From Neurospora intermedia (lineage: Eukaryota > Ascomycota > Sordariomycetes > Sordariales > Sordariaceae), in contig BTPP01000002.1 in the NCBI GenBank assembly GCA_037102815.1, forward strand, positions 2,356,001 to 2,420,000: 64,000 nt of DNA. The letters run 5' to 3'. Shown piece after piece: positions 38,801-50,185 of the stretch. A program made the translations under genes and the position numbers. Numbering within the stretch: the stretch's first letter is position 1; each line of letters starts with the position of its first letter. The notes beneath the pieces were generated by a model. That model did not search any database. It was given only the letters and a program-made list of their open reading frames with translations, and was not told the DNA's origin.

Positions 38801-39219
38801 CGCTCATTGAACCATCCAATGTCCTTGTTTAGGGCCAGGTCCTCGCCCGTGATCCCCTCTTTTTCAGGTTCTGCTTTCTGCGGCTGTCTGCTAGCAAGAA
38901 GTTGCGCCCTAAAGCAGGGCCCACAAGCCCCGAATGGTTCCATGCCCTGTCCAGTGACACGGCCTGTGGGACACGGTTCAGACAGCTAAGGAGCCGCGGC
39001 GAGTTGTTCTCCGTGACCCTCCTAGCTCCAACTATATAAGTGCTTCCCCCTTCTTCTACCTCCCAACTCCATCCCAAGCCAGCTTCATCTTCCACTCTTC
39101 CCAGCTTCCTCAAAGTTTTCGACCTTGCAAACTTTCATACTCATCTTGTTGGCGCTGTCACACCATCTCCATACACACACATCCAAGACTCTTCAAACCC
39201 TACATCCTCCTCCGAAACA
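35802..39219. other. Large gene-poor spacer after IDH2
   Basis: A 3.4 kb stretch with no supported gene. Open frames up to 151 codons overlap on both strands without conserved motifs. No tRNA boxes, tandem arrays or transposon ends were found. The right end contains the promoter of the small gene at 39220. An unrecognised lineage-specific or non-coding RNA gene cannot be excluded. Confidence 0.5.
39033..39039 (+). promoter_or_regulatory. TATA box of the small gene at 39220
   Basis: TATATAA within AACTATATAAGTGC, about 180 bp upstream of the start codon, followed by a long pyrimidine-rich leader (CCCCCTTCTTCTACCTCCC and onward). This arrangement is typical of strongly expressed fungal genes. 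Confidence 0.6.
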
Positions 39220-39513
39220 ATGTCTGGTTCCACGGTTGCCGCCCCTGCCGCTCAGGATACTCGTATCAAGAGCATCCTTGAGCAGGGTGCCGTCAAGTTC
39301 GTCATCAAGACCAAGGACCAGAAGTGGCAGTGCACCCTTCTCGACCGTGCTACTCAGTAAGCCCCCCTTGACGATTCCTGCCAGCGCTTATGGAACTTTG
39401 ATGTTGACTGTCACCACAGCGAGAAGAAGAAGGCTCAGAAGGAGAGCTCTTCGGCTGCGTCTATCTCCGGCTCCGAGTCCGGTAGCTCCGCCTCGAGCAG
39501 CAAATCGCACTAA
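39220..39513 (+). CDS. Small two-exon protein of unknown function, 76 residues
   Basis: Two exons, 39220-39356 and 39420-39513, separated by a 63-bp intron (GTAAGC donor, ACCACAG acceptor), encode a 76-residue protein. It starts MSGSTVAAPAAQDTRIKSI, has a compact middle (QGAVKFVIKTKDQKWQCTLL), then a basic patch (THEKKKAQKES) and a Ser-rich tail ending SSSKSH. There is no signal peptide or membrane helix, so it is probably cytosolic or nuclear. Coding evidence is the clean intron join in frame, a TATA box and CT-rich leader upstream, and C-ending codons like those of the highly expressed EF-2 and IDH2 genes in this window. I do not recognise a named family. A role in stress or growth would be guesswork. 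Confidence 0.78.
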
Positions 39514-42500
39514 GCGCTTGCTGTCAACACCTTCTCTTTTTTCAACTTCATACAATTGATTGCGCAAGAGCCATCGAGGTCCCTTAACAACATTATGGGC
39601 TCTCTCACATGGTCGTCGGTCAGCACGTGTTTCTTTCCAGAGCACTTGGAGAGCGGCTTATGCAGTCGATCATGGAAGACCGAGAGCGGGCGAACGCGGC
39701 TTATCACCAGACGTCGTATGCACCATCCAACACATCGAACATGGAACTGCGGTCGGATATTCCATGTTTCGCGCGACACACGATGATTGCCCACCGGTAT
39801 CTGCAAAAACACGCCGGATGAGGTGTCTTTTGGCAGTCAAACACAGCATCTCTGGACTCTGTTTTTGCGCCGAGGACGAGGAGATCTCACGCTCGCCTAT
39901 CTTCTGGCTTTTGTGCTTTCACATCTATCTGGCTTCATATTTGGGATGTTACAGCACTTTGGAGCGAACAAAAGGCGGTCGGTCCTTGGACATGGTTTGG
40001 CGTTACAAGTTTGTGGTTTTGGTTTTCATATGATACCTTTTTTTTTGTTTATTTCTTTTTCTTCTCTGCACTGTACGTTACCTTCTTGGAAAGAGTGGGC
40101 AGAAATAAGAAGGTATTCGGCATGAAGCATGGTCTCACGGTTTTGCAACTTGCAAGACAAATGTTATGACGCCTCCTTTGCGATACGACACGAAACAAGC
40201 CAAGCGTTGGCTGTATACTTGACGTTCTTATGCTACACCAGAGATCTTTAGGGCTTTTCTTTCCATCTTGCAGAACTTGCAAGCCATGTATGACATGGGA
40301 CAAGGAAGCGGATCGACTTTGTCTTTCCGATGCCGAGCCTTCGCTATTGCACAACACATCGATATTCACTAGATAGCTGAACAACGTGTCCCGGTGCGTT
40401 ACGCTCAGTTTGACACGTTACCACTCAAGCCGAAGCAACAACACGAAAGCAGGTAGAATTTCCGTGGATTTTGCAAAAGCGGGGACTTTCTGATGAGTGT
40501 TGATTGGTGATATGCTTAACAAACCTGCTGTTGAATTTCGGGGGATGGATGTGATGGCGACTTGAGCGGATCTCAAGTGTGGTCTATCCGCTTGTTCCGA
40601 CCATCCAAGTTATGCCATTTCACCATGCCGGTGCCGAACCCCCGACTATTCTACACTAGTGTAGAGGTGTACCAGAAAGGGAAATCAAGTTGTGTGCGCG
40701 TTGAACTCGAGTTCCGATTTCCCGCTCCGGTTTTTGTCGGATCTTGATCTCCACCATCGAATTTGCGGTAGCAATGCTACGGATCCAGTCGAATGCATGG
40801 CGCTAGCTTTTCGCCGGGGACCCATGGGAAATGGATCCTCATTGCATATGGTTTAATAAAAAGCTTATCTCATGGTCGGAACTCCGCTGTGATGATGTTA
40901 ATGATTTAGGCAAGAGGAGTGGAATCACTACATATCACAACAGTAACTGTGGAGGTTGTCACTCCGGAAATCATGGACAAACCTAGAGGTACCAAGAAAA
41001 AAAAACCGTATGGTGCAAAACACGAAACTGCTGGCAATTGTTACCTTGCCTCGCTCATGTCAGAATGATGCGCACCACGCGCAGGCCACTACAGATTTTG
41101 ATGATCCAAAACTTGGCCATTCTTTTACCAGAGAACTTGGTTCTTACTGTGAACTTGAGAGGATCCAAGGCTTCTTCTATGACTACACACGCTCTCTCAG
41201 GTTTCTAGGCAAGGGACTGTGAAGAGAATGCATTTTCATCAGCGTGGCCAAAAGTGGTGATGTTCGCCAAGACTGCAGAAATAGTATAGACGGTTAAAAC
41301 AGGTTGTCGGTGCGCATACATAATTGACGTCCACGAGCTTGCTGTCAAACTTGGGATGAGACGTTCAACAAAACAAAACCCCTGAGTGCCGAGACTTCGG
41401 GTACGGTACACAAATATGCACCAGTTGCTTGGCTGCCGTAACGATCAGTTTGGGGTAACGACGGACGGCATAAAAACGATGAGGCGCCATCCATGTCTGC
41501 TTGCATCGTTTGATCTTCTTTGCAGGTCTTGTCGACCCCGTATCAGATGCTTTTCCTCCATCAGAGAGCTGATCACCTTGACACCCAGTCGTTCATTTTC
41601 GTGCCACCGCTTGGCCCTTGGCTTGTGTCACTGCCACTGCTTGGCTGTGTTGATTGTCAAGAGTGAGCAGATTAAAGACATATACTGGCTTCGACGTACA
41701 CTACATATCTTATCTCACCTGAAGTACGCAGCAGAGGAGGCTTGGCATTTTGCATCAGAAGAGTGAGTCCACTGCGAGGAGTTATCATCACATGATACAT
41801 AGCCATGTGCCTGGAGGGATCTCCAAAGGCCTAGTCTGAATGACAAACAGTTCTTGGCTGTGCTGACAGATGGGACGCTAGGCGTAATGTACAGGCAAGC
41901 GTTCACTCTCGTCTCTGGCGATACAACTGTCCCCGCAAATCTGTAGAATTACACACCATTACTTTGGCATCCTTCTGGACTCCGTCCCTATGTGCATGCA
42001 TCTATCCTTTGCTTCCCCTCCGCCAGTCTTCTCAGCGCTGAACGTCACCAATAACGAACTGTCTCGCTCCCTAGGTAGCACGTGGTTTCCCGGCGCTAAA
42101 GGGCCACAGGGCTCCGTCTATCGGATCCGGCGGTCGGCGTAGCATTCCATCTGGATTCTTTGAAACGCTTTTGGGCGATGAGACTGAACTTTAGCATGGC
42201 AATTTCATCCCGCCTTTTGTTTTGTGTAAATGTACAAGTATATTTGACTAGTGCGGACAATTTCTATGCAGCACGTGGAGATTTGGGCCCGAAAACCCCG
42301 CGCGGCAACAATCAGCTGGTTAGGTAGGAACCTCTATGTAGAGGTAGTATGCGCGGGTTTTCGCGTGTGGACCGCCCGCAAAACCACCAACCCTCCAACC
42401 GCACATTTCAGCGGCCTTAGGTGAATATACACTAGAACTATATCGATACACAGCGACCTTACGAGGGCTGAAATCCTTGGGCGTATTTTACCGACAGTGA

Positions 42501-43014
42501 GAATGAGATCTCATATTTCATGCAGGATGGACCCCTGTGAATCGCACAACTGGGTAGGTAGTTAGCCAAGACTTCTTTAGCTGTGCCAGGATTTCAAGTC
42601 GAAGAGGAAATCTCCATAAAAATGGTCTTCTCATCGTTCTAGATATGAGGCTTCTTGATAGTGGCGGGAAACGCGCCGGAGGGCTGTTATTGATGGTTGG
42701 GCGGTTGGGTTGGACTTGAGACATTCAAGCACTGAGTGTAGCTCAAAGCCGCCTTCTATCCCTCCAGTCAGCACTTGATGCTGCGCTGTTCGTGAATCAC
42801 TGGTTGGTTTCTGTGGGCCCGAGGCCCTTACTTGGAGAAAGATCCCACGGCCAAAATCAGGCCTTCGGTTAGAGACCGCCGCTCGGGCGTTGTGAGAGCG
42901 AAAGAATGCCTCAACTCATATCGAAACTCGAGACATGGACAGTCAGGTCAAGACGTGGACCATATATGGATGAGGTCCGGGTTGCGGCAACATACCTGTA
43001 CACTACCATAGGTA
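39514..43014. other. Gene-poor spacer before the second transposon
   Basis: A 3.5 kb stretch containing the 3' region of the small gene and then unassigned sequence up to the TA target site at 43013-43014. The longest open frame (126 codons near 41386) has no recognisable motif and overlaps others. No RNA gene was recognised. Confidence 0.5.
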
Positions 43015-43101
43015 CTTGGGGGGTTCTGGGCGCCAAGCTTCCTTTCCCCCCTCCAAATCGACTTTGTAGGGGGCGGTGAAAAATTGGGACAGTATTTTAA
43101 T
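43015..43101 (+). repeat. Left terminal inverted repeat of second transposon (87 bp)
   Basis: Starts CTTGGGGGGTTCTGGGCGCC and ends GTATTTTAAT. It is an exact reverse complement of 46171-46257. Just inside, the sequence TGGGA is shared before the two sides diverge. Confidence 0.97.
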
Positions 43102-46100
43102 ATGGGATACCCCACATAGAAATTTACTAGCAAAGTGTCCCATCTACATACTCAATACCCTATTTGCACATGGGGATTTATTAACACAACGTTGTTAGGA
43201 AGCCTAGTAGACTACCCAAAAAGGTAGTATATATATGTAATGAGAGATCTGATGATTTATTTTAATTATTTGAGTGTGTTCTATGGTGTGTATGGTTGGT
43301 TGTTGAACTTCCCCCTTATTCGTATATATACTAGATTTTCCCCCCCTACTTCGTTAAGGCTTCCCCCGACTGTTGCCTGCTTATTTGCCTCATTCTGGGT
43401 CGGACTGTGCCTTCGATTAATGGCTTTATTGTGCTTCCCTATATGGTATCTTCAAATTTGCGTTCTCGTGAGAGGAGGGGAGTTATGGGGGTAATTGCTG
43501 GCCTAGTTGACGAAGGTCTAGATTTGGGTAATGAGGTTATATTAATAGTAGGGGGCATACGCTATTCAAACTTCTTTTTGGGAATTGGTATAATTGGTGG
43601 TTTGGTTAACTAGGTAGTTGGCTAACCGGTTGGCTTAGTCCTCGTCTTACTAGGTAGAAGCTTACTACCTTCCTTATTCTTATTGTTATTATCCTCCTCC
43701 TCCTCCTTATTATTAACTTTCTCCCCCGTTACTATAGCGATATTATCCTTATAGAGATCCTCAATGAGAGTCTTATCTATTTTATTGTTGAGTTGTATTT
43801 ATATACGGGGGTCTTTAATAATTTGAGAGAAGGTTTTTAATTGGGATTAGGCGGCTGGTTGGCGGTTAGTAATAATTTTAATATCCTTATTATTAGAAAT
43901 AATTAGTGGAGGGTGCTCTATATAGTACTAGGCTTGCTAGTGAGCTAGCGGTCTACCTTCTTTATCTACTTAATAAGGGGGATTCTCCTTTATATTAAGT
44001 ATATTATTATTGTAAATAGGGATATACTTCTATTAGTGGTCTTTTTTATATTTCTTAAACTATGTACCCTATATAACCTTAGCTAGTTTCCTTCTTTTTA
44101 TATCCCCTCTCCACTAGTCTTTGAATTACTTTTATATAACGTTATTAAATCTTTTTATAGTTTGTTCTTATCGCTTTATTTCCTCCTATATCTCTCGTTG
44201 AGTTTTCTCGATTGTTATAGTATTGAATTGGTCTTTTAAAAGAGATAGAGATAATTTACCAATAGGGATTTTATATACTCTCCTCCTTATACGACGGTCG
44301 AAGTTGGCCTCCCTCTTACAGTTATACCGGTTTCTTTTTTGAATTTTATTATAGTTGAGAATAGCCTCCCTCGTTATTTAAAATATATAAGGGTAATTAA
44401 TACGGGTAGGGGAGTTGAATGTATGAGAGTAATAGTTAGTAATGCGGTTAGTAATTTTAATAGCCTTCTTGAAGCGGTCTTCGTACAGTATTATAGAGGG
44501 ATAGGTAGGGTTGAGCTTAAGAGAGCGCTATTTAATTTTAATCTATAATAATACCCTCTATCTATTAATTAGCTAGAGCCTAGTATTTTTAAATCTATTT
44601 ATAATATTGTAGGCCGTAAAGCTGTTAGTAATAATTTTATTGAATTTATAGATAAAGGTTACCCGGTTGAAGTTGTACTCGCCTTATTGAATAAAGTTAC
44701 GAAACGCCTTTTAGTAATAGGATTTGAAAGAGGAGAAGATTCCTATATCGAGGGGTTATATAATATAGGTAGAGTATAGCGGTAAGGCGAGGATATAAAT
44801 ATTAAATGCCTTAGTATACTACTTAATTGCTATATTATAGTGGCTATTAAAACTATTAATAATAAGTAGTCGATATATAGGGTTTGTATTGGGGAGCCGT
44901 TTTTTACTAATATTAGTAGTATAATCCTCCAATTAATGGCCGTTACTATTATACCTATACTAGTTATAACCGAACTAATTTATAAAATTGTACCCCGTCT
45001 TTTTAAACGTTAGCGATACTTCAAAATTGTATAAATTAAAATACTTTAATTAGTCGAAGGTAATTTTTATATTCGAGAAGCTAGTAGTTAATTTTATAAA
45101 TTGTATATCGTTAGGAAGGTTATTAATAGTAAATTCCTTAGTCGGGTTAATTTTAAAAATAAGGTAGATAGGGATATAATTGCTAATAGTATTTATATTA
45201 GCGATTAGAATATACGACTCTCTATTAATTAAATTAGATATTTCTAGCTAATTTAATAATTAGTATAGTAGATAGTAGAAGGTAAGTTGTGTAATTAGAA
45301 GGGATTTTACTTAATTAAATTAAATCTCTCCTACTAACCTTCCTTTTATTCTCTAGTTCTCTTAATATAATAACCTTTATATAACTATTTAATACGTAAT
45401 CGATATAGGCGTTATATTTATTACTATTCTAATAGTTGTATAGAGGGATAATAATAGCGATATCCTCGTACTTATCGAACTAGTTGTTTATAAATTCGGT
45501 ATTTAATTCCTAAAAGTAGCGCTTAAAATTTACAATACAATACGTCGTCGAACGTAATTCTAGATAGTCGGTAATAAACTTCGTAAATTAGTGCCCGTCG
45601 AGTTCAATCGCTAGCGGGTTTACCCTTATTAATTTTAAACGGTTGGTAATAGCTATTACTATCGATTGTAGCGCGGGGAATCTCCCTTTAAAGTAGAAGA
45701 TTATATATACGACGATAGCCTCCTCCTCACTATACGTTAGTAATTGTAGGCGCCCTCGTAGCCGCAACGATACTATTAGCTTACTAGTCTCCCGTAGCGA
45801 CTTTGCGTAATAGCCGATTGAGCTACAAGACTGCCTAGTTATACGTATAATATCCCTTATAGAAGGTGGCTTTCTATAGCTACTGTTGGATTTAAGAGAA
45901 CTATACTAATTGTACGTATTAAAATACTACTGGGCAATGGTTATACTAGTATGGGGGACGAGGGAGTAATTTACGGGTATTAGTACTAGTAAGTTAATTA
46001 GCGACTCGATTAATTTATAGATATATAGAAGTCTTACTGATTTATAGCTTCACGAGGCAGTTGTACACTATTGTTAGTGTTGTCGTTGTGCGAAATTCAC

Positions 46101-46170
46101 GATGCAAAAGAGCGATTTTGCGCGGCGTTAACAGGCGAATCTGCATGGGTTATTTCCGGCACTGTCCCAG

Positions 46171-46257
46171 ATTAAAATACTGTCCCAATTTTTCACCGCC
46201 CCCTACAAAGTCGATTTGGAGGGGGGAAAGGAAGCTTGGCGCCCAGAACCCCCCAAG
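46171..46257 (-). repeat. Right terminal inverted repeat of second transposon (87 bp)
   Basis: Exact reverse complement of 43015-43101, followed by the TA duplication at 46258-46259. It contains intact CpA sites despite heavy mutation of the interior. Confidence 0.97.
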
Positions 46258-47339
46258 TAACAACCGCCTGCCTCCAAACGATGCACTGCCCAGGGTGGAC
46301 TTTTGACAATTGATGCCCGCTGCGCTGCGAACGGAAGCGGAGACGAGAGCCAGCCCTGCCCTGCCCTGGTCCCCCGCTAGAACAGAACAGGATCTCAAGG
46401 GTCAGACCGTGGGTTTCTGTATTCGATCATGATGATGACTGGACCTTAAACCCGCCGGCCAGTACCTTTCTGACTTTTCTTGATTCACCCGCGGGAGCCT
46501 TATAACTTAACCAAGGCTTTCCCGCCATCGATCTTTCTCGTTCCTCTGTCGTCTTTCTTGTCATCCTAAAACATATCGATTCATCCGCCATCTACGTACC
46601 GTGGCCACATCTGGAATTTGGAAGGGGCTCCCAAGTTCTGACCTGACTTCAACATGCCGCTTCCTCTAGCGGGACAAGGTGAGATCCATTATCTTTGTTC
46701 GCATGTCAACTCTTCGTTGCTGTTTACACCGACAACCTTGACACGCTCACGTGTTTGTAAGATGTCTATCCCTATGCTCCGTTTCCTGTGCTCCCCCAGC
46801 TCCATTCACACCCTTGTCCACCTCCGCGAAAATGGGTGGGCATCGCTGGTGGTTGCATTACCTACAAACACCCGCTGTTACTCGCCTGTTTGATTTTAAC
46901 CCATCAGCGCGGGACTCGGCGAGAGAGAGCCCCTGGTGGGTGGCAAAAGCACCCATTTGGCGGCCGCGCAAGCTTTGCACCCTCGTGCGTTGTCTAGATG
47001 CTGCCTGGGACTCCATTTCGAATCAGTGATTTGATCTTTACGCCTCTCTTCATGCCACCCATCGTCGGCTGCCTCCTGACCAGTGCTTTGTCTTTTCATT
47101 TTTTTTTTCTGCCTTTATTAAGCCTTCAAGAATTCTCCTCCCGACGTGCCCCCAGTTCGTCGTTGAAGTTATCCATCTTCTCCGCCGACCCTGTGTAAAC
47201 CGGGGGAGCTTGTTCAATCACGACCTTAGACCTATTGACTTCTCCACTTTCTCCTCCTATCGATATCTCATCATTCTCTCGCAGCACCACCTTCTTCAAG
47301 CCCGTTCGTGGGCCAAACCACACACTATCGTTTGAAAGG
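46258..47339. other. Upstream region of the one-helix membrane protein gene
   Basis: Contains the promoter and probably a long pyrimidine-rich 5' leader of the gene at 47340. Small ATG-started frames at 46653, 46787 and 46831 could be upstream open frames or leader-exon sequence, but none shows coding character. No independent gene is supported. Confidence 0.45.
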
Positions 47340-48617
47340 ATGCCGCCTATTAACCAAGCTGCTGCTATCGCCTCAGTTGGCATCATTGCTGTATCGGTAG
47401 CCGCCGTAGCCGCAATAGCCATCTACGAGTCTCCCGAGGTGCGACGCCGAGTCAACGACATCCGCCAACGTATCGCCCTTGCCTTCCAAGGCTGGGATGA
47501 CGAGTTTGACGATTCCCGACCCCGCAACCCCAACACCCCCCGCTTCAATCGTCCCGAAGATGCACACGGATTCTACCAGTCTCGTGCCGATGTTGGCGTT
47601 GACGCCGATGAGGAGACTAAGCGAAGGCAACGGGAGGAGCTCATGTACTGGAACGCCAAGCGTGCAGAGATGATGGGGGAATCCGGCCGCGAATCTGCTA
47701 CTAGTGCTACTACTACACACCGACCAACATCCTCTACTACCCGCGGCTCGAGCTTTGACGATTTCCTTAGTGAGGACACGGCAGCTGGGCCTGGGACATT
47801 TGTTTACAACACGGGCACTGATGTCAGGGGTACTGAAAATGATGCGCTTAGGCGCCGTGGAGCAGGCCGTTCTGCCGCCCCCGGTGGTGTCCGTGGATTG
47901 ACTGCCGCCATGATTCTGGATCCCTTCAGTGATGAGTTTGGTATCGAGCTAGACGAACGTATCAACATGGTCGACGAGGAAACCCGCTTGATGGCTCCTA
48001 GCCAAGACGAGATGGTATCGAATAGGTCAGACATCTACAACGCCACTCCAACAGGTTTTCAATCGCCCGTTTCCCGTACCCTTTCGCCGGAGCCCAGAGT
48101 CTCAGTCACTGCTCCACCTAATGAGGTTCTGTTCGATTTCGAGACAAATTCACAATCAGCAGCCGTCACTGCGTCGCAAGACAACCACGAGCGGTCCGGA
48201 GCCCCAACCCCTACCACGGCCCGCAGCACGACCGACACCCTCGAGCGCGACTTGGACGTGGATGAGTACATGACTGCTGGGCAGGATGATCGTTCTACGG
48301 CTTATGCTTCTATCCAGGAGTGGGCACAAGGCTCCTCCGGAAACGCCGGGTTTTACTCGCCATTGCCCGTCACCCCGACCGAGCCCATGTCTGAAGCCGA
48401 GATGGTTAGCGCAGGGCAGCTCACGCCTGCGGACACCATGTCCCTAGCGGACTCTGGAGAGCACATTGAAAACTCCGACGCGGTCTCTTCCAGGGCTCAA
48501 GATTTTGATGACTTGAGCGACAGCGATGATGGTATCGCCACTCCTGGCAGTTGGTCTGATGTTGGCAGTGTCATTAGCGAGACTGATGAAATTGCTCATC
48601 AGCCACAACACGCTTAA
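47340..48617 (+). CDS. Conserved-looking protein with one N-terminal membrane helix, function unknown
   Basis: Single-exon gene of 425 residues. The frame is open for another 35 codons upstream but without an ATG, so the start is the ATG at 47340 (MPPINQAAAIASV). Residues about 7-28 form one hydrophobic helix (ASVGIIAVSVAAVAAIAIYE), directly followed by a basic amphipathic segment, SPEVRRRVNDIRQRIALAF, and then an acidic WDDEFDDSRPRN stretch. This layout suggests a type of signal anchor with the remainder in the cytosol. A second block, DEETKRRQREELMYWNAKRAEMM, is helical. The rest (from about residue 120) is low-complexity, rich in Ser, Thr, Asp and Glu, and ends ETDEIAHQPQHA. I do not recognise a named family. 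That the N-terminal 100 residues are the conserved part is an inference from composition. Confidence 0.8.
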   Translation: MPPINQAAAIASVGIIAVSVAAVAAIAIYESPEVRRRVNDIRQRIALAFQGWDDEFDDSRPRNPNTPRFNRPEDAHGFYQSRADVGVDADEETKRRQREELMYWNAKRAEMMGESGRESATSATTTHRPTSSTTRGSSFDDFLSEDTAAGPGTFVYNTGTDVRGTENDALRRRGAGRSAAPGGVRGLTAAMILDPFSDEFGIELDERINMVDEETRLMAPSQDEMVSNRSDIYNATPTGFQSPVSRTLSPEPRVSVTAPPNEVLFDFETNSQSAAVTASQDNHERSGAPTPTTARSTTDTLERDLDVDEYMTAGQDDRSTAYASIQEWAQGSSGNAGFYSPLPVTPTEPMSEAEMVSAGQLTPADTMSLADSGEHIENSDAVSSRAQDFDDLSDSDDGIATPGSWSDVGSVISETDEIAHQPQHA

Positions 48618-49048
48618 ATCTATCCGACTTCTGTAGCGTATCGGACGTCACAAACCATCTGCTATTCGGAAGTTCACCATTGGGATCATTATCGGCATCT
48701 GGGCTCGGCGTTACACAGGTTATGGGTCCTATTTATGTATGGTGTCTGGGCAATCCGTTGGACCGTTCTTTGATTTTGGGTAATGTTTGTTGGACGACAA
48801 TCAAGTGGAGAGGGTATTCCAAATAAGCCCTCACGAACATCAAGAGCCTGCAAACTCTAAAGACGTAGTACAATAGTATAAACATTTTGTTGTAGCTCAA
48901 CATCACTTTGATAGATGCAATACACCGCATTCAAGACAGCCATATCCAATCAAAACACTCGTGGTTGGAATGGCTATGGGGCAATCGCCGGATGCATCGC
49001 TAGCTTGTAAATACATTGCTCTGTCCCCTGCTCTTTCACACTCACTTC
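48618..49048. other. Convergent 3' intergenic region
   Basis: Lies between the 3' ends of the one-helix protein gene (plus) and the peptidase gene (minus). No gene was seen. Confidence 0.5.
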
Positions 49049-50185
49049 TCAGGTACTCCCCTTCCCATCATGATCATTTACACTCCCACAATACTCCCCC
49101 CACAACTCCTCCACCTCTTTCCCGAGAACACCTACCCAAAATTCTCTAGCTTCATACTCCCTCGCGCTCCTCAACGCCTCATTAAGGCGCCTTACCGTCC
49201 CCTCCCCAAAGCGGCCCTCAAGGTACTGCAAAAAGTAGGCCGTGTGCTGGTACCCTTTATCCCACGGATCATCGATCTTCACGTCCCCCTGCTTCCAGTG
49301 AGGCGGGCTCAGGTCGCAGTTGAGCCGGACCCAGTCCGCGATACCCTCGATCAGTCCTCCCGGCGCGCTGCCGTGAGCGTCCCATTGGTAGCAGTGAACG
49401 AGCTCGTGCGTGAGGACGCCGGTGATTTCGGCAGGCAGGCGAGAGGGTGGCGTGGAGGGGATGTGGGCGGCGATGTAGGAGAGAGAGAAGTGGATTTCTT
49501 TGTGGTCGGGGTCGAGGTCGGTCTTTGTGTGTGTGGGTTTGGGTTTAGCTTCCAGTCACGGTCATAGTTGTAATCGTCCTGTTGACTTCGGCATGGTTGG
49601 GGGGAGAAACAAAAAAATCAAAAAGAGAAGAAGGTTGAACCTAACTGATTCGATACTACAGAAGGCACATGCATGGTTCCAACATCACACAAACATGTAG
49701 AGGCAGAGGCAAATGAAACAGGGAGAAAGCAGGGCGTCTCAGTCAGAACTCAAAAGGGTATCGTATCCTACCCCAGTCGTATAAGCCACGCCGCCCATGT
49801 CCCGCAAGATAACGGTTACGGACCGAGTCGGCGGACATGTCGTGTGCTTGTCTGCTGGCGACCTGTACAAGAGCCGCTGGACGTTCTTGACGGCATCGGA
49901 GAGGAGCGTGCTCGCGTTGACGGCGCCGAGGAACTTGACGGCGCCGGGATGGTCGAGATCGCGGATTTCGAGACGAAGCTTGGGATGTGGAAACTTGGGC
50001 GTATCTCGATCGCGATCGTCATGCTTGTCACCCTTCCCTTGCCCTTGATGACCCAGATCCTGTTCCTCATGAGAACCACGGGAAGGCTCTGGGGTCGGTT
50101 GAACCGAAACGGCACTGGAGGTGGCAGCAGCGGCGGCCGGTGAGGGCTCGGTAGCGATCTGCGAGCGGACGGTCATGGTGGGCAT
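49049..50185 (-). CDS. BSP-family zinc metallopeptidase (plant basic secretory protein type)
   Basis: Member of the basic secretory protein peptidase family (PF04450), predicted zinc-dependent peptidases; fungal substrates are unknown. Two exons on the minus strand: 50185-49772 and 49522-49049, coding 295 residues. The join GVAYTTG/TDLDPDHKEIHFSLSYI is in phase 0; the donor (GTAGGA) is weak but the acceptor (CACAAAG) and protein continuity support it. The zinc motif HELVH is at about 177-181, within VLTHELVHCYQWDAHG. The conserved GGLIEGIADWVRL and the downstream GYQHTAYFLQYLEGRFG follow it. Two possible start codons exist (50185 and 50176); the first gives MPTMTVRSQI. There is no signal peptide, unlike the plant proteins, so the enzyme is probably intracellular. 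Residues 12-60 are an Ala/Ser/Pro then His/Asp-rich disordered leader. It is divergent from STU1. Confidence 0.88.

Larger units (their letters stand above)
43015..46257 (-). mobile_element. Second pogo-like Tc1/mariner transposon with perfect 87-bp inverted ends, RIP-decayed
   Basis: A 3243-bp element with exact 87-bp terminal inverted repeats and flanking TA (43013-43014 and 46258-46259). The interior is AT-rich and non-functional. The transposase remnant is on the minus strand. Its N-terminal part is near 45650-45830, where the frame reads LTYSEEEAIVVYIIFYFKGRFPALQ, shape and position of the CENP-B/Tc5-type helix-turn-helix of pogo transposases (family pattern LTPEEEE then GFPP). It continues as FTKFITDYLELRST (family pattern FxxRHPEL), and toward 43700 there is an acidic EEEED-Asn-Lys tail. 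CpA is scarce on the plus strand through most of the interior while TpG is common; in the right third both are scarce. About 200 bp at each end, including the inverted repeats, keep normal CpA. It differs from the first element in its ends, so it is a separate family within the same superfamily. Confidence 0.82.

Noticed and set aside
41386-41766. 126-codon plus-strand frame in the gene-poor region
   Set aside because: Cys/His/Leu-rich random composition, no regular motif spacing, no splice or promoter support.
43240-43613. Open frames of 68-84 codons in the left part of the second transposon
   Set aside because: They are AT-rich chance frames inside the decayed element, opposite to its transposase strand.
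46653-47029. Short ATG-started frames before the one-helix protein gene
   Set aside because: Considered as a small separate gene or coding leader exons, but no join keeps frame with 47340 and no motif is visible; left as leader sequence.
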